Source of the DNA: Streptomyces pristinaespiralis
GTDB lineage: Bacteria > Actinomycetota > Actinomycetes > Streptomycetales > Streptomycetaceae
Assembly: GCF_001278075.1 (NCBI RefSeq)
Contig: NZ_CP011340.1
Span: 7,313,501 to 7,377,500 of the forward strand
Reading direction: 5' to 3'
DNA: 64,000 nt
Shown here: in pieces, positions 26,366 through 33,783 of the stretch
Numbering within the stretch: position 1 is the first letter of the stretch
Layout of the letters: each line of letters starts with the position of its first letter
Notes under the pieces: model-generated
The model's database searches: none
Told to the model about the DNA's origin: nothing
What the model saw: the letters and a program-made list of their open reading frames with translations, nothing else
Made by a program: the position numbers and the translations under genes

Positions 26366-26767
26366 TCACTTGCCGGATCCGGGGCCGCCGCCACGGAACT
26401 CGTTGCTGTCCGGGTCCGGCCAGACGGACCGGATGTTGGACTTCCAGCGTCGGTAGCCGGTGCGGTAGTCGTCGATCTCTATCCGGCTGCCGCTCTGGTG
26501 CGGGACGATCGAGACGATGTCGTCCCGGTAGCGCAGGAAGACCTTGCCGGAGTCGTCGATACGGTCACGGGCCGAGGTGTGCCCGTCGATCTCCTTCGCG
26601 ACCTTGGACGTGGTGTCACTGGTGTCGACATAACCCAGGCCGCTGCTGGTGTACTGCTGGCGTATCCAGGTGGACGGTACGTCGTTGCCGTCGTCCGGTT
26701 CACTGGAGCAGGCGGTGAGCGCGATCGTGGCGAGCATCGTCACGCTGATGAGTCGGGCTGTCTTCAT
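26366..26767 (-). CDS. DUF4247 lipoprotein
   Basis: 133 residues starting MKTARLISVTMLATIALTACSS, a signal peptide with a lipobox (LTAC) whose Cys would be lipidated, placing the protein on the outer face of the membrane. The mature part (GLGYVDTSDTTSKVAKEI ... VFLRYRDDIVSIVPH) matches the DUF4247 type. GGAGG precedes the ATG. Its first bases overlap the stop codon of the DUF2617 gene (ATGA), so translation is coupled. Function is unknown. Confidence 0.85.
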   Translation of the reverse strand: MKTARLISVTMLATIALTACSSEPDDGNDVPSTWIRQQYTSSGLGYVDTSDTTSKVAKEIDGHTSARDRIDDSGKVFLRYRDDIVSIVPHQSGSRIEIDDYRTGYRRWKSNIRSVWPDPDSNEFRGGGPGSGK

Positions 26768-27258
26768 CGGGCCTCCAGCCGGGTAAATGTCGCCACGATC
26801 TGGCGGCTCTGCGGGTAGGTGTGCCAAGTGCGCCAGCCCAGACCGGTGCCGAGCCGCTCGACGGTCAGCGCGGTGACCGCCTCGGGGGAGCCGGGGAAGA
26901 TGCCGTGCAGCGACTCGGCGGCGTCGTCGGACCGCTTGCGGATCCGGTGCACCTCTTCGCTGAACCCGGCGGCGGTGAAGTGCCGGACGCGGGCGGTGAA
27001 GCGGTAGTGCCACTCGTCGAACTCGTGCACCTCGGACCCGGGCAGCCCCCCGGCGACGCCCGGCAGGCAGGCCACGGTCTCCCGGACCGGCCCGGCGAAG
27101 ACCTGGTGGGACGCGCCGAGGAGCCGGAGCTGGACGTCGAGGCCGCCGACGGTGAGGTCGCGTACGGCGAGAGCCTCGCGTGCGGGCCGGCCGAGGGTGA
27201 AGGAGAGCTGGTCCGCGTCCGTGTCCAGATACGGGGTCGTCAGTTCTATACCGCTCAC
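26764..27258 (-). CDS. DUF2617 family protein
   Basis: 164 residues from the GTG at 27258 (VSGIELTTPY), with AGGA upstream. Recognisable stretches are DADQLSFTLGR, LGASHQVFAGP, HEFDEWHYRFTARV and GWRTWHTYPQSRQIVATFTRLE. The family has no known activity. It is the first gene of the operon. In the comparable M. tuberculosis order (Rv2597-Rv2601, from memory) a DUF4178 gene lies between this and the lipoprotein gene; here the two overlap directly, so that member is absent. Confidence 0.83.
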   Translation of the reverse strand: MSGIELTTPYLDTDADQLSFTLGRPAREALAVRDLTVGGLDVQLRLLGASHQVFAGPVRETVACLPGVAGGLPGSEVHEFDEWHYRFTARVRHFTAAGFSEEVHRIRKRSDDAAESLHGIFPGSPEAVTALTVERLGTGLGWRTWHTYPQSRQIVATFTRLEAR

Positions 27259-27501
27259 GTGTTCCTGCCCCGACGGGGGCCGGCGACTGCCGGGGCGGGG
27301 CGTTGTGTCCGCGCGGCGGCCCGGGCGGGGAGGGCGGACACGGGTCCGGCGCCGAGGGCGGCGAGGTCGGGCTTCAACGGTGTTCCCCACGACTTCGGGA
27401 CGGGCAGTGAGCGCGCTGAGTATGGCACAGCGTCACGGCGCCGCTTTCAGGGGGAACCCACCCGGACTTCCCAGGGATCGGCTGCGCGCGGTTCGGCGTC
27501 G

Positions 27502-28779
27502 TCAGCCGCGTTGCGGGCCTTGTTCATCACCCGGGCGGGGGACGGTGATGGCGAGGAGGGCGGTGTCGTCGTCCACTCCGGTGCCGAGGTTGTCGAGGAG
27601 GTCCCTCAGCGCCGCGATGGTGGCCGTGGCCGTCGTCGGGGCCAGGGACCGGGCGAGGTCCAGGAGTGCCTCGTCGCCGTAGCGTTCGCCGGCCATGGTG
27701 GTCCGGGCCTCGGTGAGGCCGTCGGTGTAGAGCAGCAGCGTGTCGCCGGGGCCCAGGTGGAGGGTGGCGGTGGCGATGTCGGCGTCGGGAAGGACACCGA
27801 TCAGCTGCCCGCCGGGGGTGTGCACGTAGTCGACGCCGGCGTCGGCGCGCATCAGCAGCGCGGGCGGGTGCCCGCCGCTGGCGAGGGTGATGTCGAAGCC
27901 GCCGCGGTCGGCGGGGGTGAGCAGGCCGAAGACGACGGTGCAGAAGTTCGGGTCATCGGCCTGGTACTCGTGGTTCAGCACGGTGTTGAGGTTGTCGAGC
28001 ACGGCGGCCGGGTCGGGGTGGTAGACGGCGGCGGCCCGCAGGGTGTAGCGGGCCAGCGAGGTGATGGCCGCCGCAGTGGCACCCTTGCCGCGCACATCGC
28101 CGAGGAACAGTCCCCACGTGCCCGCGCTCAGGGGGAACAGGTCGTAGAAGTCGCCGCCGACCTCGTCGACCGAGGCGATGTGGTAGTGCGCGGCGACATC
28201 CAGGCCGGGGACGTTCTCCAGCGCGGGCGGCAGCAGCGTCCGCTGGAGTGTGGTGGCCAGGCGCTGGAGGCGTTCCCGTTCCCGGTCTGCTTCCTGCCGG
28301 GCGCGGAGCAGTTCCGTCTCGTACGCGCGGCGGTCACGGGCGTCGAAGACGGTGGTGCGGATCAGCAGGGGCCGGCCGTCGCTGTCCCTCTTGACGGCGG
28401 AGGTGACCAGGACCGGCAGCCGGCCGCCGTCGGCGGCCTTCAGCTCCAGCGCGATACCACTGACCTCTCCCTGGAGTCGCAGGAGCGGCGCGAAGTGGGT
28501 CTCGTGGTAGAGCTTCCCGCCGACGGTGAGCAGGTCGGCGAACCGCTTGCGGCCCACCAGGTCCTCGCGCCGGTGACCGAGCCAGTCCAGCAGGGTGCGG
28601 TTGATCTTGGCGATCCGCCCGTCGAGGAGGGTGGAGAGGTAGCCGCACGGCGCGTTCTCGTACAGGTCCTCCGCGCTGTCCTCGAGCAGCGCGGAGACCT
28701 GGCTGCCGCTCGCCACGCCGCCGGGGTCCGGGTCCAAGGGGCCGTCGGATGCGCGGCCGGGGACGTCCCCGGACGTCAC
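27502..28779 (-). CDS. PAS-domain PP2C phosphatase, RsbP-like
   Basis: 425 residues: a PAS domain (about 38-150, starting ENAPCGYLSTLLDGRI), a coiled-coil linker (YETELLRARQEADRERERL) and a SpoIIE-type PP2C phosphatase. The phosphatase metal-binding motifs are all present: VDEVGGDFYDLF, LFLGDVRGKG, ASGGHPPALL, LLYTDGLTEAR and GVDDDTALLAI. Such enzymes dephosphorylate anti-anti-sigma factors. The domain order equals Bacillus RsbP, and the gene just upstream encodes an RsbQ-like hydrolase with a 4-nt overlap. The target sigma regulator is not in this window. Confidence 0.9.
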   Translation of the reverse strand: MTSGDVPGRASDGPLDPDPGGVASGSQVSALLEDSAEDLYENAPCGYLSTLLDGRIAKINRTLLDWLGHRREDLVGRKRFADLLTVGGKLYHETHFAPLLRLQGEVSGIALELKAADGGRLPVLVTSAVKRDSDGRPLLIRTTVFDARDRRAYETELLRARQEADRERERLQRLATTLQRTLLPPALENVPGLDVAAHYHIASVDEVGGDFYDLFPLSAGTWGLFLGDVRGKGATAAAITSLARYTLRAAAVYHPDPAAVLDNLNTVLNHEYQADDPNFCTVVFGLLTPADRGGFDITLASGGHPPALLMRADAGVDYVHTPGGQLIGVLPDADIATATLHLGPGDTLLLYTDGLTEARTTMAGERYGDEALLDLARSLAPTTATATIAALRDLLDNLGTGVDDDTALLAITVPRPGDEQGPQRG

Positions 28780-29588
28780 CGGCCCGCCCGGGCGGCGAAG
28801 GAGGCGATCGCCGCTGCGGTCGCCTCGGGCGCGCTGAGCTGCGGGCAGTGCCCGGTCGCGTCGAGGGTGACCAGCTCGCTCCCGTCGATCTGCGCGTGCA
28901 CGAACGCCCCCACCTCGCGGGGGGCGATCGCGTCCTCGGCGCTCTGCGCGATCAGCGTCGGGACACGCACCTCGGCGAAATCGTCCCGGTTGTCGGACAG
29001 GAACGTGGCGCGGGCGAAGACGCGGGCGATCCTGGGGTCGGTGCGGCAGAAGCTGTTGGTCAGCTCCTCACCCAGTTCCGGGCGGTCCGGGTTGCCCATG
29101 ATCACCGACGCCATCGCCGCCGACCAGCCCAGATAGTTCGAGTCCAGGGACTCCAGCAGCTCGTCGATGTCCTCGGCGCTGAAGCCGCCCCGGTAGCCGG
29201 TCGCGGGATCGTCGATGTAGCAGGGCGACGGGGTGAGCAGGACCAGCCCGGAGAAGCGTTCCGGTTCGCGCACCGCTGCCAGTACGCCGACCGTCGCACT
29301 GACCGAGTGTCCGACGAAGACCACGGGGCCGGGATCCAGCTCGTGGCAGATCTCCAGCACGTCATCGGCGTAGCCGTCGAGCGCCGCGTACCGCTCCTCG
29401 TTCCATGCCGACAGATCGGACAGGCCGGCCCCCACGTGGTCGAAGAGCACGACCCGGAAGTCGCGTTCCAGCGTCGGGACGACCAGGCGCCACAGGTTCT
29501 GGTCGCACCCGAACCCGTGCGCCAGCATCACCACCGGACCGTCGGTCCTCCCGGTCTCGGTGACACGGTTCCTGTTCCGTACATCCAT
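28776..29588 (-). CDS. rsbQ: alpha/beta hydrolase, RsbQ-like
   Basis: 270 residues with the RsbQ/D14/KAI2 signature: HGFGCDQNLWR, VVLFDHVGAGLSD, the nucleophile Ser in VFVGHSVSATVG, an Asp in AQSAEDAIAP and the His in DATGHCPQLS, so the triad is complete. RsbQ of Bacillus passes an energy-stress signal, probably a small hydrophobic ligand, to the PAS domain of RsbP. The coupling (ATGA overlap) to a PAS-PP2C gene supports the same role. No ribosome site is seen. An unusually AT-rich patch at about 29620-29640 may be its promoter. Confidence 0.88.
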   Translation of the reverse strand: MDVRNRNRVTETGRTDGPVVMLAHGFGCDQNLWRLVVPTLERDFRVVLFDHVGAGLSDLSAWNEERYAALDGYADDVLEICHELDPGPVVFVGHSVSATVGVLAAVREPERFSGLVLLTPSPCYIDDPATGYRGGFSAEDIDELLESLDSNYLGWSAAMASVIMGNPDRPELGEELTNSFCRTDPRIARVFARATFLSDNRDDFAEVRVPTLIAQSAEDAIAPREVGAFVHAQIDGSELVTLDATGHCPQLSAPEATAAAIASFAARAGR

Positions 29589-29701
29589 ACGGACATCTTC
29601 GCATCAAAGCGGCGAACATCTGAATATCGCCATATATCGGACTCGCCTCGCGTGGTATCGGGCCGTGGCCACGGGACACGGCGCACCTCGGCGGGACCGC
29701 G

Positions 29702-29725
29702 CTGGTCGCAGTCCTGGTCGCAGTC
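29702..29725. repeat. 12-bp tandem duplication
   Basis: CTGGTCGCAGTC occurs twice head to tail in the 218-bp gap between the rsbQ-like and FkbM genes. No gene or other structure is apparent in that gap. Confidence 0.5.
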
Positions 29726-29806
29726 CTGGGCGAGCGGCGGTGAGGAGTGGCTGCAACCAGTGGCCGATACGGTCCGGAGGCGTGACCAGCGCCTTTCGCA
29801 ACAGCC

Positions 29807-30586
29807 CTAGGGCGCCGCCGTGCCGCCGGGGACGCGTCCGTCCGGCAGGAAGAGCACCGAATTGATGTACCGGCCGTCCCTCGGGATCAGGGCCCTGCGC
29901 AGCAGGCCCCGGTGCACCAGGTGCTCCGTCCTGGACTGGTGGCCGGCCAGGTCGAAGTCGGCCAGCGGCATCCACGAGCGGGCGGCCAGGACCCAGCCCC
30001 GGTAGCCCTGGCCGGTCAGCAGGGCGACCACCGGGGCGATGGGGCGGATACGGGTCTCGAGCTCGACGAGGAGCGCCGGGCGGTCCCTCCGGAGCAGGCC
30101 GGAAGCCCCGAGCAGCGCCGCCAGTTCCTCGCCGTCCACGTCCACCTTCACGAAGCGCACGCCGTGCAGCCCGAGGCTGTCGACCGTGACCGTCCGCACG
30201 TCCACGCTGTGTGAGTGGATCTCCCGGCGGGCGAGCGAGGAGACCCCCCGGTCCCCGCGGTCGCCCGCCGGCAGCCACAGCCGGGCGGTGCCCTCACGGT
30301 CCCCGGCGGCCGCCTGTACGACGCGGGCGTTGCCGGGCAGCGTCGACCGGAGGTGCCGGGCCAGGTGGGGCACGGGTTCCAGGGTCACGACCCGCTCGCA
30401 GCGGGCGGCGAGCCGGCGGGACCAGGGGCCGTACCAGCCGCCGATGTCGATCGCCGTGCCTCCTCGCGGGCAGAAGTCGGCCAGCCGACTCAGTTCCGGT
30501 TCGAAGCGCGGATACAGGGCGCAGGCCGCGGAGCCGACCCAGCGGGTGGGCAGGCGGGAGGCGACCGCTGCCGCAAGCGTGGTCAC
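29807..30586 (-). CDS. FkbM-type SAM-dependent methyltransferase
   Basis: 259 residues. SAM-binding motif I is GGTAIDIGGWYGPWS, followed by VVTLEPVPHLARHL, VQAAAGDREGTARLW, VRTVTVDSLGLHGVRFVKVDVDGEE and ALLVELETRI. These are the landmarks of the FkbM family, which O-methylates sugars and polyketides. It is the last gene of the proposed surface-glycan operon and overlaps the Trm112-like gene by 4 nt. I infer sugar methylation. Confidence 0.85.
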   Translation of the reverse strand: MTTLAAAVASRLPTRWVGSAACALYPRFEPELSRLADFCPRGGTAIDIGGWYGPWSRRLAARCERVVTLEPVPHLARHLRSTLPGNARVVQAAAGDREGTARLWLPAGDRGDRGVSSLARREIHSHSVDVRTVTVDSLGLHGVRFVKVDVDGEELAALLGASGLLRRDRPALLVELETRIRPIAPVVALLTGQGYRGWVLAARSWMPLADFDLAGHQSRTEHLVHRGLLRRALIPRDGRYINSVLFLPDGRVPGGTAAP

Positions 30587-30792
30587 TCGGCGGCCGCCCG
30601 CAGGTACGTGGCGTGGTCGTCCTCCGTGACCCTGCTCCCCGAGGACGGAAGCAGCTGCGGGATGCCGTCCACGATGGGGTAACTGAGCTGGAGCCTCGGG
30701 TTGTAGAGGATGTTCTGTTCGCTGAGCAGCGTCAGCGGGCCCTTGTCGAGCGGGCAGGCGAGGATGCGCAGCAGCGGGTCGTCGGCGTCCAT
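30583..30792 (-). CDS. Trm112-like small protein
   Basis: 69 residues: DPLLRILACPLDKGPL ... YNPRLQLSYPIVDGIPQLLPS. This is the Trm112/UPF0434 pattern, a small zinc-ribbon-like fold. In other systems Trm112 stabilises and activates methyltransferases. Only one of the Cys ligands is present. Its 4-nt overlap with the FkbM methyltransferase gene, in a cluster with three methyltransferases, makes a partner role attractive (inference). AAGGAAGG precedes the ATG. Confidence 0.85.
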   Translation of the reverse strand: MDADDPLLRILACPLDKGPLTLLSEQNILYNPRLQLSYPIVDGIPQLLPSSGSRVTEDDHATYLRAAAE

Positions 30793-30822
30793 GGCACCTT
30801 CCTTGGGTTCGGGTGATCGGAT

Positions 30823-30848
30823 CCGGTCGGTCCGGTCGGTCCGGTCGA
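30823..30848. repeat. 9-bp simple repeat in an intra-operon gap
   Basis: CCGGTCGGT is repeated about three times in the 68-nt gap between the transporter and Trm112-like genes. It resembles the repeats of the 22829-22893 gap. Confidence 0.5.
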
Positions 30849-30860
30849 GTGCGGCAGCCC

Positions 30861-31748
30861 TTACGTGCGCGGGGCCGGATCGTGGCGCGGGAGCGCGAGC
30901 AGCACGGACAGCGCCAGCGCCGTACCGGCCACGCGCAGAGTCAGCAGGAGCGGATCCTCCGGCAGCCGCTCCCCGAACGTGATCGTCCCGAGCACCGCCG
31001 TGAACAGGCACGTCACCGTCGTGCAGACGGGCACGATGAGGGAGGCGCGGCAACGCTGCAGCGCCGTCTGCGACATGACGAGACCGGCCGCCGCGGTGAA
31101 CATCAGCAGGTACGGGTAGGGCGAGGTGAACAGCGAGTGGGCCGCGTCGGTGACGTCGGCCGTGGTCAGGCGACTCGACGCGCCCTTGATCGCCAGCGAG
31201 CTGACCCCGTACAGCAGGCCCACGGCCACGCCGTAGCCGATGCCGTTGGTCGGCAGCCGGTGGCGCTTGCGGGAGCGCTGCTCGACCCGGCCGTAGAGCC
31301 ACACGCCCGCGGCGAGTGTCGGCACGCTCACCAGCAGCACCAGCGTCCACGGAGCTCCGCCGCTCACCGTGTCCTCGTCCTCGCGGACGGAGGCGACGAC
31401 CATCAGGAGCGCCACGAGCACCGCGCCGAGGGCGTAGCGCTCGCGGCCCGACGGCTGCTCGCCGAGCACCGCCGACGACAGCAGCAGGAGCAGCACGAGG
31501 CCCGACACGAAGATGCCCTGCGCGGCCGCGATCGGCAGCGCCCGGTAGACGATCAGCTGGGCCGCGAACCCGGCGGCCAGCGCCAGCGATCCGGCGATCC
31601 ACGCCGGACTGGTCAGCAGCACCAGGACGACGTGCACGGGCCTGCCGGCGGAGAGCGCCGGGAGCCGGCCGAGGGCTCTCTTCTCCAGTACGAAACCCAC
31701 GCTGTACAGCAGGTTGGCCACCAGCGCCGCGCCCACGCCCCACCACAC
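30861..31748 (-). CDS. EamA/DMT-family transporter
   Basis: 295 residues, nearly all hydrophobic, with about nine or ten membrane helices in two homologous halves. It begins VWWGVGAALVANLLYSVGFVLEKRAL, as drug/metabolite transporters of the EamA type do. A charged loop lies near the centre (RVEQRSRKRHR). In this operon it could move a lipid-linked sugar or a precursor across the membrane; that is inference. GTG at 31748 lies 5 nt after the preceding methyltransferase stop codon. Confidence 0.82.
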   Translation of the reverse strand: MWWGVGAALVANLLYSVGFVLEKRALGRLPALSAGRPVHVVLVLLTSPAWIAGSLALAAGFAAQLIVYRALPIAAAQGIFVSGLVLLLLLSSAVLGEQPSGRERYALGAVLVALLMVVASVREDEDTVSGGAPWTLVLLVSVPTLAAGVWLYGRVEQRSRKRHRLPTNGIGYGVAVGLLYGVSSLAIKGASSRLTTADVTDAAHSLFTSPYPYLLMFTAAAGLVMSQTALQRCRASLIVPVCTTVTCLFTAVLGTITFGERLPEDPLLLTLRVAGTALALSVLLALPRHDPAPRT

Positions 31749-31753
31749 GGCCG

Positions 31754-32473
31754 CTACCCCCGCCGGGCGTGCGCGAGGAGGACGGACGCCGCACCGGGCA
31801 CCGCGCACGCCGCCCGGTCCAGCAGCCGCAGCCCGCGCGGCACCCCGTGGAACGGCGCGCCCGTGATCCGCACGTCGTGGAATCCGGCGGCCGTGAGGTA
31901 CGAGCGCAGGGCACGGGCCGTGTACAGCCGCAGGTGGCCCACCACCTGCGAGCCGGGCCGGCCGTGGATCCCGCGCAGGCTCACCTCGGAGAACACGGGC
32001 TGCACCCCGGCCAGCAGCAGGGCGCGGTTGTACCAGGCCGCGAGGTTCGGCGTGGAGAGCATCAGATGGCCGCCCGGCCGCAGGATCCGACGCAGTTCGT
32101 CCAGTGCGTGGTCCGGGTCGACCAGATGCTCGATGACCTCGCTGAACAGCACCGCGTCCGCGCACCCGTCGGCGAGCGGCAGCCCGCAGTCGAGTTCGCC
32201 GCGCACCACGTTCCCGAGGTGCGGGCGGGCGCGGCGCAGCGCGTCGTGCGACCAGTCGACGCCGACGAGCCGGTGGCCGCGGAGGAACGGCGCCGCAGCC
32301 CGCGCCGCGCTGCCGTCGCCGCATCCCACGTCGACGACGAGCTGCCCCGGCGACGTGCCGAGGGCCTCGGCCAGCAGCCGTGCCTGGCGTCTGCTGCGGG
32401 CGTCGCCCGAGGCGACCGGGACGGCCGGATCCTCGTAGAAGTCCCGCAGGGCCGGTGAGCCGGTGCCGGTCAC
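31754..32473 (-). CDS. class I SAM-dependent methyltransferase
   Basis: 239 residues. Motif I is QLVVDVGCGDGSAARAA. It is followed by LVGVDWSHDALRRARPH, the post-motif ADAVLFSEVIEHLVDPDHALDELRRILRPGGHLMLSTPN, and a hydrophobic C-terminus. These are features of UbiE/COQ5-like and glycan methyltransferases. The GTG start at 32473 overlaps the stop of the acyltransferase gene (GTGA), so translation is coupled. Confidence 0.88.
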   Translation of the reverse strand: MTGTGSPALRDFYEDPAVPVASGDARSRRQARLLAEALGTSPGQLVVDVGCGDGSAARAAAPFLRGHRLVGVDWSHDALRRARPHLGNVVRGELDCGLPLADGCADAVLFSEVIEHLVDPDHALDELRRILRPGGHLMLSTPNLAAWYNRALLLAGVQPVFSEVSLRGIHGRPGSQVVGHLRLYTARALRSYLTAAGFHDVRITGAPFHGVPRGLRLLDRAACAVPGAASVLLAHARRG

Positions 32474-33783
32474 AGGGCCTCCATCGCCGTCAGATGGTGG
32501 ACGAACAGTTCGCGCAGCCGTACGCCGTCGTCGTCGCAGAGCAGGGAACGCGACCACCGCAGCACCAGATGGAGCCGGCCATCCGTGGAGGCGGTGGTGA
32601 CGGTGAGCCCGCGCGGCATCCTGGCCGGCGCGGAGAACCACACGGCGAAGGCCCGCCCGGCGTCGCCGAAGTCCAGCGGGTACGGGATGCGGCCGATGTT
32701 GCTCAGCAGCGTCGTCGAGGTCCACGGCGCGGCCAGCAGCCGCAGGCCGCGGGTGAGCCCCGCCCGCGCCGCGACCGGCAGGACGGGGAGTGTCAACAGG
32801 CCTGCTCCGTGGCCCAGTTGAGGCCGTGGCTCGGCCTTGAGGGCGCGGGTCCGTTCCGCGGTGCGGCGCAGCAGCAGCGCGAGGTCGAAGCCGTCGGTCC
32901 CTGTGGCCGTCTCTGTGGCCGTGAAGCCGACCTCGACCAGACGGGTGCCGTTGCCGATGGGCATCTCGGGTCCCCGGCTGCGGTCGTCAACGGGCATGGT
33001 GATGCGCAGCGGCCGGCGCGGCGCGCCGTGCGCCCGGTTCCAGCCGGCGACGGTCAGGGCGGTGGCCACCATCAGCTGGTCGTTGACGGTGTAGGAAGCT
33101 CCCGCTTCCCGCCGGGGCACGGGCAGTTCGGTGACGAGCATCGCGTTGCCCGGCACCGGCCCCGGGGTGCCTGCCGCGACCCGCGCGGGTCTGCCGGGCA
33201 GGGTCGGGCCGCCCGCCCGGTGCGGCCGTCCGGCGGGTGCCGGCCGGGCCGGCGGGGGCAGGGCGGGGGCCGGCGCACCGCTGTAGATCTCCGCCGCCGT
33301 GGCCGCCAGCCGCAGGCACGCGGGGCCGTCGAGAGCCGTGTGGTTGAGCGTGAACACCAGCACGCAGCCGTCTCTGCCGGGCTCCTCGACGACCTCGAGC
33401 CGCAGCGGCGGCGAGGACGTCAGGGGCGGCGCCTCGGCGAGGGCGCGGTCCCGTGCCCGGGCGAGGGCGCCCGCCGCGCGCGGCGGGAACGTCACCACCT
33501 CCGTGTCGGGCCGGCGCGTCAGCTCCCACTCGTAGCGCCGTGCGAGCGGCCCGCGGGCCCGCTCCCGCATCAGTGCGCGCGGATACCGGCACAGGGCCTC
33601 GCCGAAAGCGGAGCGCAGCCGGTCCGGTTCGATGGCGCCGGGGAGATGGATCTCGATGTGCACCGTGTTGGGTTCCGTGTCCTGCGCGCAGTGCCGTGCG
33701 ACCTCGTCGACGACCGGGAACGGCACCCGCGGCAGGTCCGGGTACGCCGCGTCGGGGGATGTGGGGCGTTCGACCGTCGCCAT
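32470..33783 (-). CDS. condensation-domain-like acyltransferase (HxxxD)
   Basis: 437 residues of the CoA-dependent acyltransferase superfamily (NRPS condensation domain, PapA5 and wax-ester synthase relatives). The catalytic motif is NHTALDG (His148, Asp152). Later parts include VNDQLMVATALTVAGWNR and STTLLSNIGRIPYPLDFG, resembling the second half of that fold. An acyl group on a sugar or lipid is a reasonable product. It overlaps the AftD-like gene upstream by 1 nt (TGATG) and the methyltransferase gene downstream by 4 nt, so it is embedded in the glycan operon. Confidence 0.75.
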   Translation of the reverse strand: MATVERPTSPDAAYPDLPRVPFPVVDEVARHCAQDTEPNTVHIEIHLPGAIEPDRLRSAFGEALCRYPRALMRERARGPLARRYEWELTRRPDTEVVTFPPRAAGALARARDRALAEAPPLTSSPPLRLEVVEEPGRDGCVLVFTLNHTALDGPACLRLAATAAEIYSGAPAPALPPPARPAPAGRPHRAGGPTLPGRPARVAAGTPGPVPGNAMLVTELPVPRREAGASYTVNDQLMVATALTVAGWNRAHGAPRRPLRITMPVDDRSRGPEMPIGNGTRLVEVGFTATETATGTDGFDLALLLRRTAERTRALKAEPRPQLGHGAGLLTLPVLPVAARAGLTRGLRLLAAPWTSTTLLSNIGRIPYPLDFGDAGRAFAVWFSAPARMPRGLTVTTASTDGRLHLVLRWSRSLLCDDDGVRLRELFVHHLTAMEAL

